Source of the DNA: Streptomyces sp. HM190
Lineage (GTDB): Bacteria > Actinomycetota > Actinomycetes > Streptomycetales > Streptomycetaceae
Direction: 5' to 3'
NCBI RefSeq assembly: GCF_009857135.1
Contig: NZ_CP047318.1
Location: 3,720,001-3,784,000, forward strand
DNA length: 64,000 bases
The position numbers were made by a program, and so were the translations under genes. Within the stretch, counting starts at the first letter, position 1. Every line of letters starts with the position of its first letter. Of this stretch, positions 33,268 to 41,534 are shown piece by piece. Under the pieces are notes generated by a model that saw only the letters and a program-made list of their open reading frames with translations, was not told the origin of the DNA and did no database searches.

Positions 33268-35115
33268 ATGCGCCCGAACGTCCCGCGTGACGCCGACTCC
33301 GGCCCCGGCCTCCCCCCAGGTCCCGGCCCCGGCCCCGGCTTCGACTCCGGCCCCGGCCCCGTCACCCGAGACGGAGTCGGCCCCCTCCCCGAAGACGGAC
33401 CCGGAACCGTCTCCCCCGTCGGCCCCACACCCCCCGCACCCCCCGAGGCCGTGGCCCCCCTCATGCGGGGCATCAGCGTGCTGCGGCGGCTCACCGAGGC
33501 GGACGGCGTGCTGAGTCTCAGCGCCCTGGAGAAGGCGACCGGACTCGCGCGCTCCACCGTCGACCGCATCACCGCGACCCTGGCCCGCATGGGCTACGTA
33601 CGCCTGGACGGCCGCGACGCGGTCCTCGCCCCCCGGCTGATGGAACTGGGCAACGCCTACCTCGCCTCGATCCGCCTCCCCCGTCTCCTCGACGCCCACG
33701 CGGACGCCCTCGCCGACGAGTTGGACGAATCCGTGTCACTCGCCGTCGCCGACCGGGACGGCGTCCGCTTCATCCACCAGGCGACCCGCCGCCGCGCGAT
33801 GTCCCTCAGTTTCCGCATCGGCGACCTCCTCCCCGCCGAACGCACCGCCCCCGGGCCCCTGTTCGCCACCGAGTGGGAGCCCGCCGACTGGGCCCGGTGG
33901 CGTGCCCGCCGCGAGGCCGATCCCGAGGGCCGCGGCTTCCCGGCCGTGCCGCCGCGGGCAGGTGCGTACGACGACTTCGAGGCCCGTACGGCGTCGGCGG
34001 GCGCCCAGGGGTGGGCGCTGGACGACCAGTTGATCGAGCCGGGCCTGGTCGCGGTGTCCGTCCCCGTACGGGACCCCCGTACAAGCCGGGTCGCGTGCGT
34101 GGCGAGCGTCGTCAGCCACACCAGCCGCCACACCACCGACTCACTGCGCTCGACGCTGCTGCCACGGCTGCGGGCGACCGTGACGCGCATGGAGGAGGAA
34201 CTGGCGGCGGCCTCGCGCGAGCCCGCCACCCCGGACAGCGACGCCCTGTCCCCCTCTCGCTCCGCCTCTCGCTCCACCTCTCCCTCTCCACCTCCGTCCG
34301 GTCTCGCCGCGTGGACGGGCGCGTCCAAGCAGGAACTGGGCCGGGAGTTCATCGAGTCGCTGGCGCGTGGCCTGACGGTCATCACCTCGTTCGGCGAGGG
34401 CCGCGCCGACCTCACCCTCACCGACGTCGCCCGAACCACCGGCCTCGCCCGCGCGACGGCCCGCCGGGCGCTGATCACGCTCGAACACCTCGGGTACGTC
34501 GAGTCGTACGACCGTGTCTTCCGCCTCACCCCGCGCGTCCTCGGCCTCGGTTTCCCGCCCCTGTCGATGCTGCCGCTCTCCCGGATCGCCGCCCCGCACC
34601 TGGCGGAACTCTCCGCGCGGGTCCACGAGTCGGCGTCCCTCGCGGTCCTCACCGCGGGCGGGGACGAGGTGCAGTACACGGCGCGGGTCGCCACCAGCCG
34701 GATCATGAGCGTCAACATCACCCTCGGCACCCGGTTCCCCGCGTACGCCACGTCGCTGGGCCGCGTGATGCTCGCCGGGCTCCTCCCGGAGGTCTCCCTC
34801 CCCGAACGCCTCGTCCCGCTGACCCCGCGGTCCGTCACCGCCCCCCGGGAACTCCTCGCCGTCCTCGAACGCGTCCGCTCCGACGGCTACGCCCTCGTCG
34901 ACGGCGAACTGGAGGAGGGCCTCCGCTCCATCGCCGTCCCCGTCCACGACCGCGACGGCCGCGTCACGGCCGCCGTCAACGTCGCGATGCACAGCAGCCG
35001 ACGGACGGTGGAGCAGTGCGTGGAGGAGGTCCTGCCGGAACTGCGCGCGACGGTGCACCGGATCGAGGGCGAGCTGCGCGTGGCGGGGAGGTTCCGCCGG
35101 GTGGCCGGCGTCTGA
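33268..35115 (+). CDS. tandem IclR-family transcriptional regulator
   Basis: 615 residues with two complete IclR units. Unit 1: HTH about 65-120 (MRGISVLRRLTEADGVLSLSALEKATGLARSTVDRITATLARMGYV), effector domain to about 320. Unit 2 after a Ser/Pro-rich linker: HTH about 365-425 (EFIESLARGLTVITSFGEGRADLTLTDVARTTGLARATARRALITLEHLGYV), effector domain to 610, resembling PcaR-type regulators. The first 60 residues are Pro/Gly repeats. Such double IclR proteins are often linked to aromatic catabolism, but no catabolic genes are adjacent here. Confidence 0.93.
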   Translation: MRPNVPRDADSGPGLPPGPGPGPGFDSGPGPVTRDGVGPLPEDGPGTVSPVGPTPPAPPEAVAPLMRGISVLRRLTEADGVLSLSALEKATGLARSTVDRITATLARMGYVRLDGRDAVLAPRLMELGNAYLASIRLPRLLDAHADALADELDESVSLAVADRDGVRFIHQATRRRAMSLSFRIGDLLPAERTAPGPLFATEWEPADWARWRARREADPEGRGFPAVPPRAGAYDDFEARTASAGAQGWALDDQLIEPGLVAVSVPVRDPRTSRVACVASVVSHTSRHTTDSLRSTLLPRLRATVTRMEEELAAASREPATPDSDALSPSRSASRSTSPSPPPSGLAAWTGASKQELGREFIESLARGLTVITSFGEGRADLTLTDVARTTGLARATARRALITLEHLGYVESYDRVFRLTPRVLGLGFPPLSMLPLSRIAAPHLAELSARVHESASLAVLTAGGDEVQYTARVATSRIMSVNITLGTRFPAYATSLGRVMLAGLLPEVSLPERLVPLTPRSVTAPRELLAVLERVRSDGYALVDGELEEGLRSIAVPVHDRDGRVTAAVNVAMHSSRRTVEQCVEEVLPELRATVHRIEGELRVAGRFRRVAGV

Positions 35116-35225
35116 CGTACGGGAACCGGCGATGCCGGCCTAGCAGCAGGGCTTCCGGTACGGGGTGGAGCGCGCGCTGGACAGGAGGGCGACGCGCCTG
35201 CCGTCACCGCGCCGCCCACCTCCTG

Positions 35226-35322
35226 ACGGGCGTCCTGCCGACGAAGGTCCTGCTGACGGACGTCCTCCTGACGAAGATCCTGCTGACGGACGTCCTCCTG
35301 ACGGACGTCCTCCTGACGAACG
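35226..35322. repeat. 15-bp tandem repeat downstream of the ABC permease gene
   Basis: About six to seven copies of a 15-bp unit (GACGGACGTCCTCCT with variants such as GACGAAGATCCTGCT) end at the permease stop codon (35325, minus strand). Translated it gives a VLLTDVLLT-like pattern on the plus strand, but this is a shadow frame. Confidence 0.85.
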
Positions 35323-35324
35323 TC

Positions 35325-36236
35325 TCACCCGTTGACGCCCGTGTACCGGCTCAGGCTCCAGTTCCACAGCAGCCGCGACAGGACGAAGGCGACCAGGCCG
35401 ACGAACGGCGCGGCCACCGCGAGCGCCCGCGGTACGCCCATGTCGTCCCCGTGCCCGGTCAGCACCCCGGCGGGGAAGTAGGCGATGAAGGCGAGCGGCA
35501 CGACGAACGTGAACGCGGCGGAGGCGGCCTTCGGCAGGATGCTCAGCGGATAGCTGCCGAAGGTGCCCATCAGCTCCTCCAGCCACTGGGCCCAGTACGA
35601 CGTGGCCGGGAAGTGGAACGCCGCGGCGGCCAGCGCCGTGAACAGCGCCGCCTCGACGAGCATCCCGCCGAGGACGCCCGCCACGACGTACACGATCCGC
35701 CCCGCCGTCCAGTCCAGCGAACTCCGCTGGAGCGCGGCGGCGAACAGCCCCACCGCGACGACCAGGTCACCGATGGCGTTGACGGGGAAGAAGGCGAGCT
35801 GGACCTGCCGGTACACCGGCATGGGCCGGATCAGACAGGGGTCGACGATCCCTTCCTGGACGAGGACGTTCATGTACTGGATCCGGCCGAGGAACAGCAC
35901 GTACAGCCCGTGGGCGAGCATCCGCATGCTCGCGATCAGCAGCACGTCGGAGCTGGACCAGCCGCCGAGCCCGGGGAACCGGGTGAGCAGCACCGTGGCG
36001 AAGACGATGATCGAGACCTGCCAGATCGCCCCGATGGCGACCCCCATCAGGAACTCGCCCCGGTACTCCAGCCGCGCCTTGAAGTTGAGCTTGGTGATCC
36101 GCCAGACGACACGGGCGGCACGAACCCCCCTCACGGACGCGGTGGGGCCCGCGCTGGTGGACGGAGTGGTCGTGGACGGCGTGGGCGTGGACGGAGTGGG
36201 CGTGGACGGACTGCTGGACGGAGTGGTCACGGTCAT
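35325..36236 (-). CDS. ABC-2 family exporter permease (second subunit)
   Basis: 303 residues; the first 25 are Ser/Thr/Pro repeats, then six hydrophobic segments. WRITKLNFKARLEYRGEFLMGVAIGAIWQ and the LVQEGIVDPCLIRPMP segment are typical of the ABC2_membrane_6 (DUF990) permeases. The ATG overlaps the stop codon of the upstream permease (ATGA at 36233-36236). A GGGAGG directly abuts it, so the GTG at 36230 (6 nt further) may be the true start. Third gene of the ATPase-permease-permease operon. Confidence 0.9.
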   Translation of the reverse strand: MTVTTPSSSPSTPTPSTPTPSTTTPSTSAGPTASVRGVRAARVVWRITKLNFKARLEYRGEFLMGVAIGAIWQVSIIVFATVLLTRFPGLGGWSSSDVLLIASMRMLAHGLYVLFLGRIQYMNVLVQEGIVDPCLIRPMPVYRQVQLAFFPVNAIGDLVVAVGLFAAALQRSSLDWTAGRIVYVVAGVLGGMLVEAALFTALAAAAFHFPATSYWAQWLEELMGTFGSYPLSILPKAASAAFTFVVPLAFIAYFPAGVLTGHGDDMGVPRALAVAAPFVGLVAFVLSRLLWNWSLSRYTGVNG

Positions 36237-37126
36237 CCTCCCTGGGCCACGACACGACAGCCGGCCATGTCCCACAGCCGGCGGGTGAGCAGGGCGAGCA
36301 GCACGATCCACACCCCTTGGACCGCCATCTGCCCGAACGCGTCACCGACCCCGATGCGGCCGACGTAGATGGAGAGCGGCACGCCGAGCGTCGCCTGGAA
36401 CGGCAGGAACGCGCTGAGGGTGATGAACCAGTCCGGGAAGTACCACAGGGGCGCGTACACACCGGAGAGCAGGTTCTGGGCGAAGACGAGGATGAGGAGT
36501 GCCGCCTCGTTGCGCAGCGTCCAGAAGCACAGCAGGTCGACGAGCATCATCACGTAGTACAGGACGAGTTGGCCGAGCAGCATGCTCACGGCGAAGACCG
36601 CGGCGACCTCGGCGGAGGCGGGCGGGGCGACGACCCCGGCGGCGAGGCAGAGCACGTAACCGCCGAGCACCCAGCCGAAGCCGTACACCTGGTCGCCGAG
36701 GGCGCGCAGCGCGTAGTAGCGCTGGGGCCGCATGGGCCGCAGGTACCAGTAGACGATCGTGCCGAAGTGGAGATGCTGGATGACGGTGTCGCGCCCGGCC
36801 CGCCGGTCCAGCCCTCGGATCCGGCCCGCCAGCACGGCGAGTACGGCGTATCCGACGGCCTGGGTCTCGTCGAGCCCGGCGCTGGACTCGGTGTTCGCGT
36901 ACAGGCCCCGCCAGAGGTAGACGACCAGACACACCTGCACGAGCAGCCGTACGGCGGTGGCGGTCATCCGCGGCGGGGCGAGGAACTCCCCCCGAGGCGT
37001 GACCGAGGCGATGCGCCGGAGGCGGGAGAGGGTGAGGCGGACGGCCGGGGTGGGGGTGGGGGCAGGTGCGGGAACCGAGGAAGGGGCCCGGGTGGGGGGC
37101 GGGGTCGGGGTCGGGGTAGGCACCAT
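36233..37126 (-). CDS. ABC-2 family exporter permease (first subunit)
   Basis: 297 residues: Pro/Thr-rich N-terminus, then about six membrane segments (LLVQVCLVVYLWRGLYA; QLVLYYVMMLVDLLCFWTLRNEA). Contains VIQHLHFGTIVYWYLRPMRPQRYYALRALGDQ, matching the LRPM-type loop of its partner permease. Starts 3 nt after the ATPase stop. The pair probably forms a heterodimeric export channel; the substrate is unknown. Confidence 0.9.
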   Translation of the reverse strand: MVPTPTPTPPPTRAPSSVPAPAPTPTPAVRLTLSRLRRIASVTPRGEFLAPPRMTATAVRLLVQVCLVVYLWRGLYANTESSAGLDETQAVGYAVLAVLAGRIRGLDRRAGRDTVIQHLHFGTIVYWYLRPMRPQRYYALRALGDQVYGFGWVLGGYVLCLAAGVVAPPASAEVAAVFAVSMLLGQLVLYYVMMLVDLLCFWTLRNEAALLILVFAQNLLSGVYAPLWYFPDWFITLSAFLPFQATLGVPLSIYVGRIGVGDAFGQMAVQGVWIVLLALLTRRLWDMAGCRVVAQGG

Positions 37127-37128
37127 GG

Positions 37129-38439
37129 TCAGCCGCCCTGGGAGGTGGAGGTGACGGCGGCCGAGGAAGAGGAGTCCGAGGAGGCGGAGGGGTCCGAGGG
37201 AGCGGAGGGGTCCGAGGACGGAGAGGAAAACGAGGAAGGGGAGGAGGACGAGCCCTCGGGCGCGAGGGCGCCCTGCCCCGGCACGTCGCTGAGATAGGCG
37301 GAGCGCATGACGTCCTCGAGGTCGTTCTCCTCCAGGGCGAGATCGGTGACCTGGAAACGTCCGATGACGACCTTCAGGGCCTCGTGCACGGAGGGGGCGC
37401 CGTCCCCGACGGGCCCGAACACGACGCGGGGCCCTTCCCGGCGCAGGACGCCGATCCCGGCGAAGCCGGGCAGGGAGGAGAGGTCGCGCTGACCACCGAA
37501 GGGACCGCCCGGACCGGCGGAGCCGCCCGGACCGGCGGAGCCGTCGGGACGGTCGCCGCGGACGGAACCGCGGCCTTGACCGGAACCGTCGCTGCCGCAG
37601 GAACCGTCACCGACGGCGAACCGCTCCTGGCGCTCGATCTCCTGGAGGTCGGCGGCGTCGGCGAGGGTCGCGCGTATCTGCCAGGTGCCGCCGAAGCGCC
37701 GCCGGATCTCCTGGAGCGGCCCGTCGAGGACGATGCGGCCGTGGTTGATGAGGACGACCCGCTCGGCGAGCCGGGCGACCTCGGTCATGTCGTGCGTGGT
37801 GAGCAGTACGGTCCGCTCCCGCTCCTCGACCTGGTGCCGCAGGAACCGCCGGACCTGCTCCTTCACGACCACGTCCATGCCGATGGTGGGTTCGTCGAGG
37901 AAGACGACGGGAGGGTCGTGCAGCAGGGAGGCGGCCAGATCGCACCGGACGCGCTGCCCGAGGGACAGATGCCGGACGCGGGTGTCCCAGAACTCGGAGA
38001 GTTCGAGCAGCCCGTCGAACTCCGCGATGCGCTCCCGGTACCGGTCCTCGGGAACGCCGTAGATGTCACGGAGGATCGCGAACGACTCCCGGGCGGGCAG
38101 GTCCCACCACAACTGGGTCCGCTGCCCGAAGACGGCGCCGATGTTGTGGGCGTTGCGCTCCCGGTCCCGGTGCGGCACGACACCGGCGACGAGAGCCTCA
38201 CCGGAGGTGGGGGTGAGGATGCCGGTGAGCATCTTGATCGTGGTGGACTTGCCGGCGCCGTTGGGCCCGAGAAGCGCGAGCAACTCCCCTTTCCCCACCC
38301 GGAAGTCGACGTCCCGCACCGCGACCTTGGCCACGCGCTCCGGGCTGACGAGCGACCGGAGCGCCCCGCCGAGCCCGGGCCGGCGCACGGTCGTATGGAA
38401 CACCTTGGACAGCCCGCGCGCCTCGATCACCGCGTTCAA
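37129..38439 (-). CDS. ABC exporter ATP-binding protein
   Basis: 436 residues. Walker A GPNGAGKST at 58-66, signature LSLGQRVRCDLAA, Walker B PPVVFLDEPTIGMD, and TTHDMTEVARLAERVVLINHGRI, a DrrA/ABC-2-type exporter ATPase with an N-terminal VFHTTVRRPGLGGALRSLVSPE segment that is usual in partners of DUF990 permeases. Start TTG 38439 is set by GGAGG 8 nt upstream; the long open frame above it is noncoding. Odd: a Gly-rich insertion (about 275-315) and a Ser/Pro/Asp tail (about 405-436). Confidence 0.92.
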   Translation of the reverse strand: MNAVIEARGLSKVFHTTVRRPGLGGALRSLVSPERVAKVAVRDVDFRVGKGELLALLGPNGAGKSTTIKMLTGILTPTSGEALVAGVVPHRDRERNAHNIGAVFGQRTQLWWDLPARESFAILRDIYGVPEDRYRERIAEFDGLLELSEFWDTRVRHLSLGQRVRCDLAASLLHDPPVVFLDEPTIGMDVVVKEQVRRFLRHQVEERERTVLLTTHDMTEVARLAERVVLINHGRIVLDGPLQEIRRRFGGTWQIRATLADAADLQEIERQERFAVGDGSCGSDGSGQGRGSVRGDRPDGSAGPGGSAGPGGPFGGQRDLSSLPGFAGIGVLRREGPRVVFGPVGDGAPSVHEALKVVIGRFQVTDLALEENDLEDVMRSAYLSDVPGQGALAPEGSSSSPSSFSSPSSDPSAPSDPSASSDSSSSAAVTSTSQGG

Positions 38440-38691
38440 CGGCGTCACCTCCGTTCTGCAGGGCGCCCCGCCACACGGGCGCACCCGCGGCCAGGACCCG
38501 CGCTCCGACCAACCACCCGGACACCCGCCCGAAACCCCGTCCGAAATCCCGAACACTGTCCGACACAACGGCGCCGGTGCTAGGCCCCTCCCCCCGACAG
38601 AGCGAACCGAATTACCAACGTCAAACAGATCCGACCGCCCCACCACCACCCGCTACACTGGCCGCGGCGCAGCACCACACCACGCCACCCC
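38440..38691. other. 252-bp gap upstream of the ABC operon and tRNA
   Basis: No gene seen. It should hold the promoter for the leftward ABC operon and for the rightward tRNA; TACACTGGCC at 38653-38662 just upstream of the tRNA resembles a -10 region. Confidence 0.35.
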
Positions 38692-38764
38692 GCCTTCGTA
38701 GCTCAGGGGATAGAGCACCGCTCTCCTAAAGCGGGTGTCGCAGGTTCGAATCCTGCCGGGGGCA
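38692..38764 (+). tRNA. tRNA-Arg (anticodon CCU)
   Basis: Cloverleaf: acceptor GCCTTCG (38692-38698) with CGGGGGC (38757-38763) including two G-T pairs, D arm GCTC...GAGC, anticodon stem CCGCT/AGCGG with loop CTCCTAA (anticodon CCT at 38725-38727), T arm CAGG-TTCGAAT-CCTG, discriminator A at 38764; CCA not encoded. Reads AGG. tRNA genes of this kind are common integration sites for actinomycete elements, and accessory genes follow here. Confidence 0.97.
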
Positions 38765-38770
38765 CAGCAA

Positions 38771-38810
38771 AAGGGCCAGCTCAGGAGGGTTTCCTCCCAG
38801 GCTGGCCCTT
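38771..38810 (+). terminator. tRNA transcript terminator
   Basis: AAGGGCCAGC (38771-38780) pairs with GCTGGCCCTT (38801-38810), with an inner stem GGAGG/CCTCC, seven nt after the tRNA. Confidence 0.88.
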
Positions 38811-38885
38811 CGTCGTGTTCGAGGCCGTGCCACACGGGTGCCACTACGCCCACTCAGCAGCTCGTCGGGGTGAAAGGGATACCCG

Positions 38886-39359
38886 CTACTCCGTGGGAAA
38901 GGAGGCGTAGCCGTCCGGCACCTCGCTGACCTGCAGGTCCGAGAAGAGCAGGGTGATGCGGTGCGCGTTGGTCTCAATGCGAACTTCATGGAAGTCGATC
39001 CCCAAGGCTTGCGCCCAACGACGGGTCGCTTCCGACTCCGGGAGGACCTTCGCACCTGGGTACAGGGAGTGCCACTTCAGGCCCCAGACGTATCCATCAA
39101 GGTCGACGCCCGTCTCATGATCGATGAGGCGATCGTTCAAAGAGACACGCCAGGTCTCTGGCAGGACGGACGATTCGCACCGGGCCTCAACGCAGCACCG
39201 GAAGAGGTACCGCAGACACCCCGGCGCGACGTCTGTGCGGGGATCCGCCGTCACGTAGACGATGACCTCGTAGTCGCGCATGTAGCTGGTGTATCCGTGG
39301 TGGACGACGGCGTGATCGAAGATCTCGTCCAGCATCTGTTCAAGCACTGCGGCGTCCAT
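38886..39359 (-). CDS. YxiG-like protein
   Basis: 157 residues, alpha/beta, no signal or membrane segment. MDAAVLEQMLDEIFDHAVVHHGYTSYMRDYEVIVYVTADPRTDV and ETGVDLDGYVWGLKWHSLYPGAKVLPESEATRRWAQALGIDFHEVRIETNAHRITLLFSDLQV match what I remember as YxiG-like proteins (named after B. subtilis YxiG, near the WapA toxin locus); function unproven. ATG 39359 is preferred to the longer frame reaching 39464. The left end of the inverted-repeat element begins 96 bp upstream of its start, possibly replacing its promoter. Confidence 0.72.
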   Translation of the reverse strand: MDAAVLEQMLDEIFDHAVVHHGYTSYMRDYEVIVYVTADPRTDVAPGCLRYLFRCCVEARCESSVLPETWRVSLNDRLIDHETGVDLDGYVWGLKWHSLYPGAKVLPESEATRRWAQALGIDFHEVRIETNAHRITLLFSDLQVSEVPDGYASFPTE

Positions 39360-39454
39360 GCGACCGTTTCTATCCCACACGATCAGCCCCTGACAGCCTG
39401 ATATCCACCGGCGCCGAGGGCTGAGGACTCCACGAGGGGCGCTGGGCTGATTCT

Positions 39455-39542
39455 TAGTACTCAAGCAGCGTTTCGCTGTTCCTGCTGGTCAGGGGTCTGG
39501 TTCTGGGTGTAGGGGCCTGATGTTCCGTCAGGGGCGGGTTCG
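39455..39542 (+). repeat. left terminal inverted repeat
   Basis: 88 nt beginning TAGTACTCAAGCAGCG and ending GGGGCGGGTTCG; see the mobile element entry. Confidence 0.9.
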
Positions 39543-39621
39543 ATGATCTCTCATCCGAAGGGTGGGTTTGTGCTGGTCGACCTTGAGTAATTGTCAATTC
39601 CTGTGGATCACCGCGGGAGCC

Positions 39622-40119
39622 TCAAGCAGCCCGCAGCCATTGATCGAGGACTGCGAAGTCTTCGTTGGTGAGGCCGCGGGACGACGCGATGCGGTGGAGG
39701 AGGGCCGGGCCGGGGTGGTGGGTGGACACCCAGTCCTGATCGGCGTCGGTGATCTCGTCGTCGACCCAGATGAACGGGCGTCCGTCCGCCCATGCCGCTA
39801 GGGTTCGGGTCTTCCAGTGGAGCCCGAACCACTTGTCCTCGCGTTCCTGCGCGTCGGAGGGTTCCGGCCAGTGCACGACCGGCAGGGGCGGCAGGCCGAG
39901 CCGCGGTGCGATGTCGGTGTTCGCCGCCCCTTCCCAGGTGGTTGCCCAGACCAGCTCGCACGGCAGTGCCGCAAGGCGAGGCCCGAGGTGCGGGTCGAGC
40001 CGCGTCAGGTGCGAATCTGTCGCGGTGCCTGACGGCTCGCGCTGCGGGCCGTCGCCGAACGGCAGGAGAGGTCCGTCGATATCCAGGAACAGCAGCGGGC
40101 GTTCCTTGCGCTCACTCAT
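39622..40119 (-). CDS. HAD-like protein (element passenger)
   Basis: 165 residues. LLFLDIDGPLLPFG holds the DxDG motif of haloacid dehalogenase-type phosphatases, then WATTWEGAAN (motif II Thr region) and FIWVDDEITDADQDW (acidic motif IV). No cap domain is evident, and the length fits stand-alone HAD-domain proteins of actinomycetes. Its ATG overlaps the stop codon of the upstream IS256-type transposase (ATGA, 40116-40119), so it would be translated with the transposase. Substrate unknown. Confidence 0.82.
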   Translation of the reverse strand: MSERKERPLLFLDIDGPLLPFGDGPQREPSGTATDSHLTRLDPHLGPRLAALPCELVWATTWEGAANTDIAPRLGLPPLPVVHWPEPSDAQEREDKWFGLHWKTRTLAAWADGRPFIWVDDEITDADQDWVSTHHPGPALLHRIASSRGLTNEDFAVLDQWLRAA

Positions 40120-41369
40120 GCCGCAGCCTCCTGCTCACGCTCGACCAGGACGCCGCGTTCGAAGCGGGCACCGTTGCGGACGAGGGCGACGAGGTGGGAT
40201 GCGGTGATCGCGCGCCAGCGGGCCCGGGCGGACTCAGCGAGCCTGAACACCATCGCCAGGGCCGCGGCCGGGCTGCCGGCGCCGCGGGTGACCTTGGTCC
40301 GCAGCTTCACCGTGCTGAAGGTCGACTCGATCGGATTCGTCGTGCGCAGGTGGACCCAGTGCTCGGCCGGGAAGTCGTAGAACGCCAGGAGTTCATCGAC
40401 GTCGTCGGTGATCTTCTTGACGGCCTTGGGCCACTTCGCGCCGTAGGCGCGCCCGAAGTCCTTCACCGCCTTCTCGGCGTGATCGCGGTCCTCGGCGTTG
40501 TAGATCTCCTGCAGCGCCTTCTTCGCACCGGGCTGGGCCGATCTCGGCAGGGCGTTGACCACGTTCCGGGTTTTGTGAACCCAGCACCTTTGATGTCTGG
40601 CCTGCGGAAACACTTCGGCCAGGGCCCGCCACAGACCCATGGCTCCGTCGCCGACGACGAGCTCGGGATCGCGCATGCCGCGCCGGCGGCAGTCCCGCAG
40701 GAGGTCGGCCCAGGACTCGGCCGACTCGCGCAGGCCCTCAGCGAGCGCGATCAGCGCCTTGCTGCCGTCGGTGCGCACGCCCATGAGGACCAGGACGCAG
40801 GAGTGGGCCTGGCCGAGGCGGACCTTGGGGTGGACGCCGTCGGCCCACACGTACACATGGTCGGCCCCGGACAGGTCTCGGTCCTGGAAGCCGACGTGGT
40901 CGTCGCTCCACTGCGTGGTCAGCCGGGTCACCGTGGCCGGCGAGAGCCCAGCGGCCGAGCCGAGGAACTGCTCCATCGCGGGCACGAAGTCGCCCGAGGA
41001 CAGACCGTGCAGGTAGAGCAGGGGAAGAACCTCGCTGATCTTCGGGGACTTCCGGGACCAGGGGGCGAGGATCTTGGACGAGAACCGCTTGCGCTCGCCC
41101 GTCTCGCCGTCGACCCGCTTGTCGTTCACCCGCGGTGCCTTCACCGCAATCGGCCCGGCGGCGGTGGCCACCGTCCGCTCGCGGTGGTGGCCGTTGCGGA
41201 CCACCAGCCTGCGACCGGCCTCGTCCCGCTCGCCCGCCAACTCAGCTATGTACTGGTCGACCTCGGCTTCCAGGGCCGCGGCGAGCATCCGACGGGCACC
41301 CTCACGGACGATGTCGTCCATCAGGGAGCCGCTCTGGGTGGTGCCGTCCTCGTTGACCACGCTCAGCAC
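40116..41369 (-). CDS. IS256-family transposase
   Basis: 417 residues, apparently intact. MLSVVNEDGTTQ...REGARRMLAAALEAEVDQYIAELAGERDEAGRRLVVRNGHHRERTV is the standard N-terminus; DDE-type Mutator domain with VYVWADGVHPKVRLGQ (first Asp), ELVVGDGAMGLWRALAEVFPQARHQRCWVHKTRNVVNALP (second Asp; CxxH-type motif) and a late LAFYDFPAEHWVHLRTTNPIES (Glu). GTG 41369 has GGAAGG 7 nt upstream. No IS256-type terminal repeat was found between its stop and the HAD gene because the genes overlap. Confidence 0.95.
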   Translation of the reverse strand: MLSVVNEDGTTQSGSLMDDIVREGARRMLAAALEAEVDQYIAELAGERDEAGRRLVVRNGHHRERTVATAAGPIAVKAPRVNDKRVDGETGERKRFSSKILAPWSRKSPKISEVLPLLYLHGLSSGDFVPAMEQFLGSAAGLSPATVTRLTTQWSDDHVGFQDRDLSGADHVYVWADGVHPKVRLGQAHSCVLVLMGVRTDGSKALIALAEGLRESAESWADLLRDCRRRGMRDPELVVGDGAMGLWRALAEVFPQARHQRCWVHKTRNVVNALPRSAQPGAKKALQEIYNAEDRDHAEKAVKDFGRAYGAKWPKAVKKITDDVDELLAFYDFPAEHWVHLRTTNPIESTFSTVKLRTKVTRGAGSPAAALAMVFRLAESARARWRAITASHLVALVRNGARFERGVLVEREQEAAA

Positions 41370-41534
41370 GGGCGTGCCTTCCCGACCCGCGCTACAACGC
41401 GGGCCTACTCGATGACCAGAAGTCGATCACTCGGGAAGGTATGCCCTCCTCGTTCCGCGAGGCACCCCTCCCGAGTCCGATCCACAGGTCTTGAGCATTG
41501 CTCGTCGACCGTCTTGGGCGGGCAGGGTCCGAGC

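Noticed and set aside
41429..41476. Inverted repeat ACTCGGGA...TCCCGAGT between the two transposase genes as an IS end
   Set aside because: It is a local stem-loop only; no second copy was found at the other end of either transposase gene, so it cannot be assigned as a terminal repeat.
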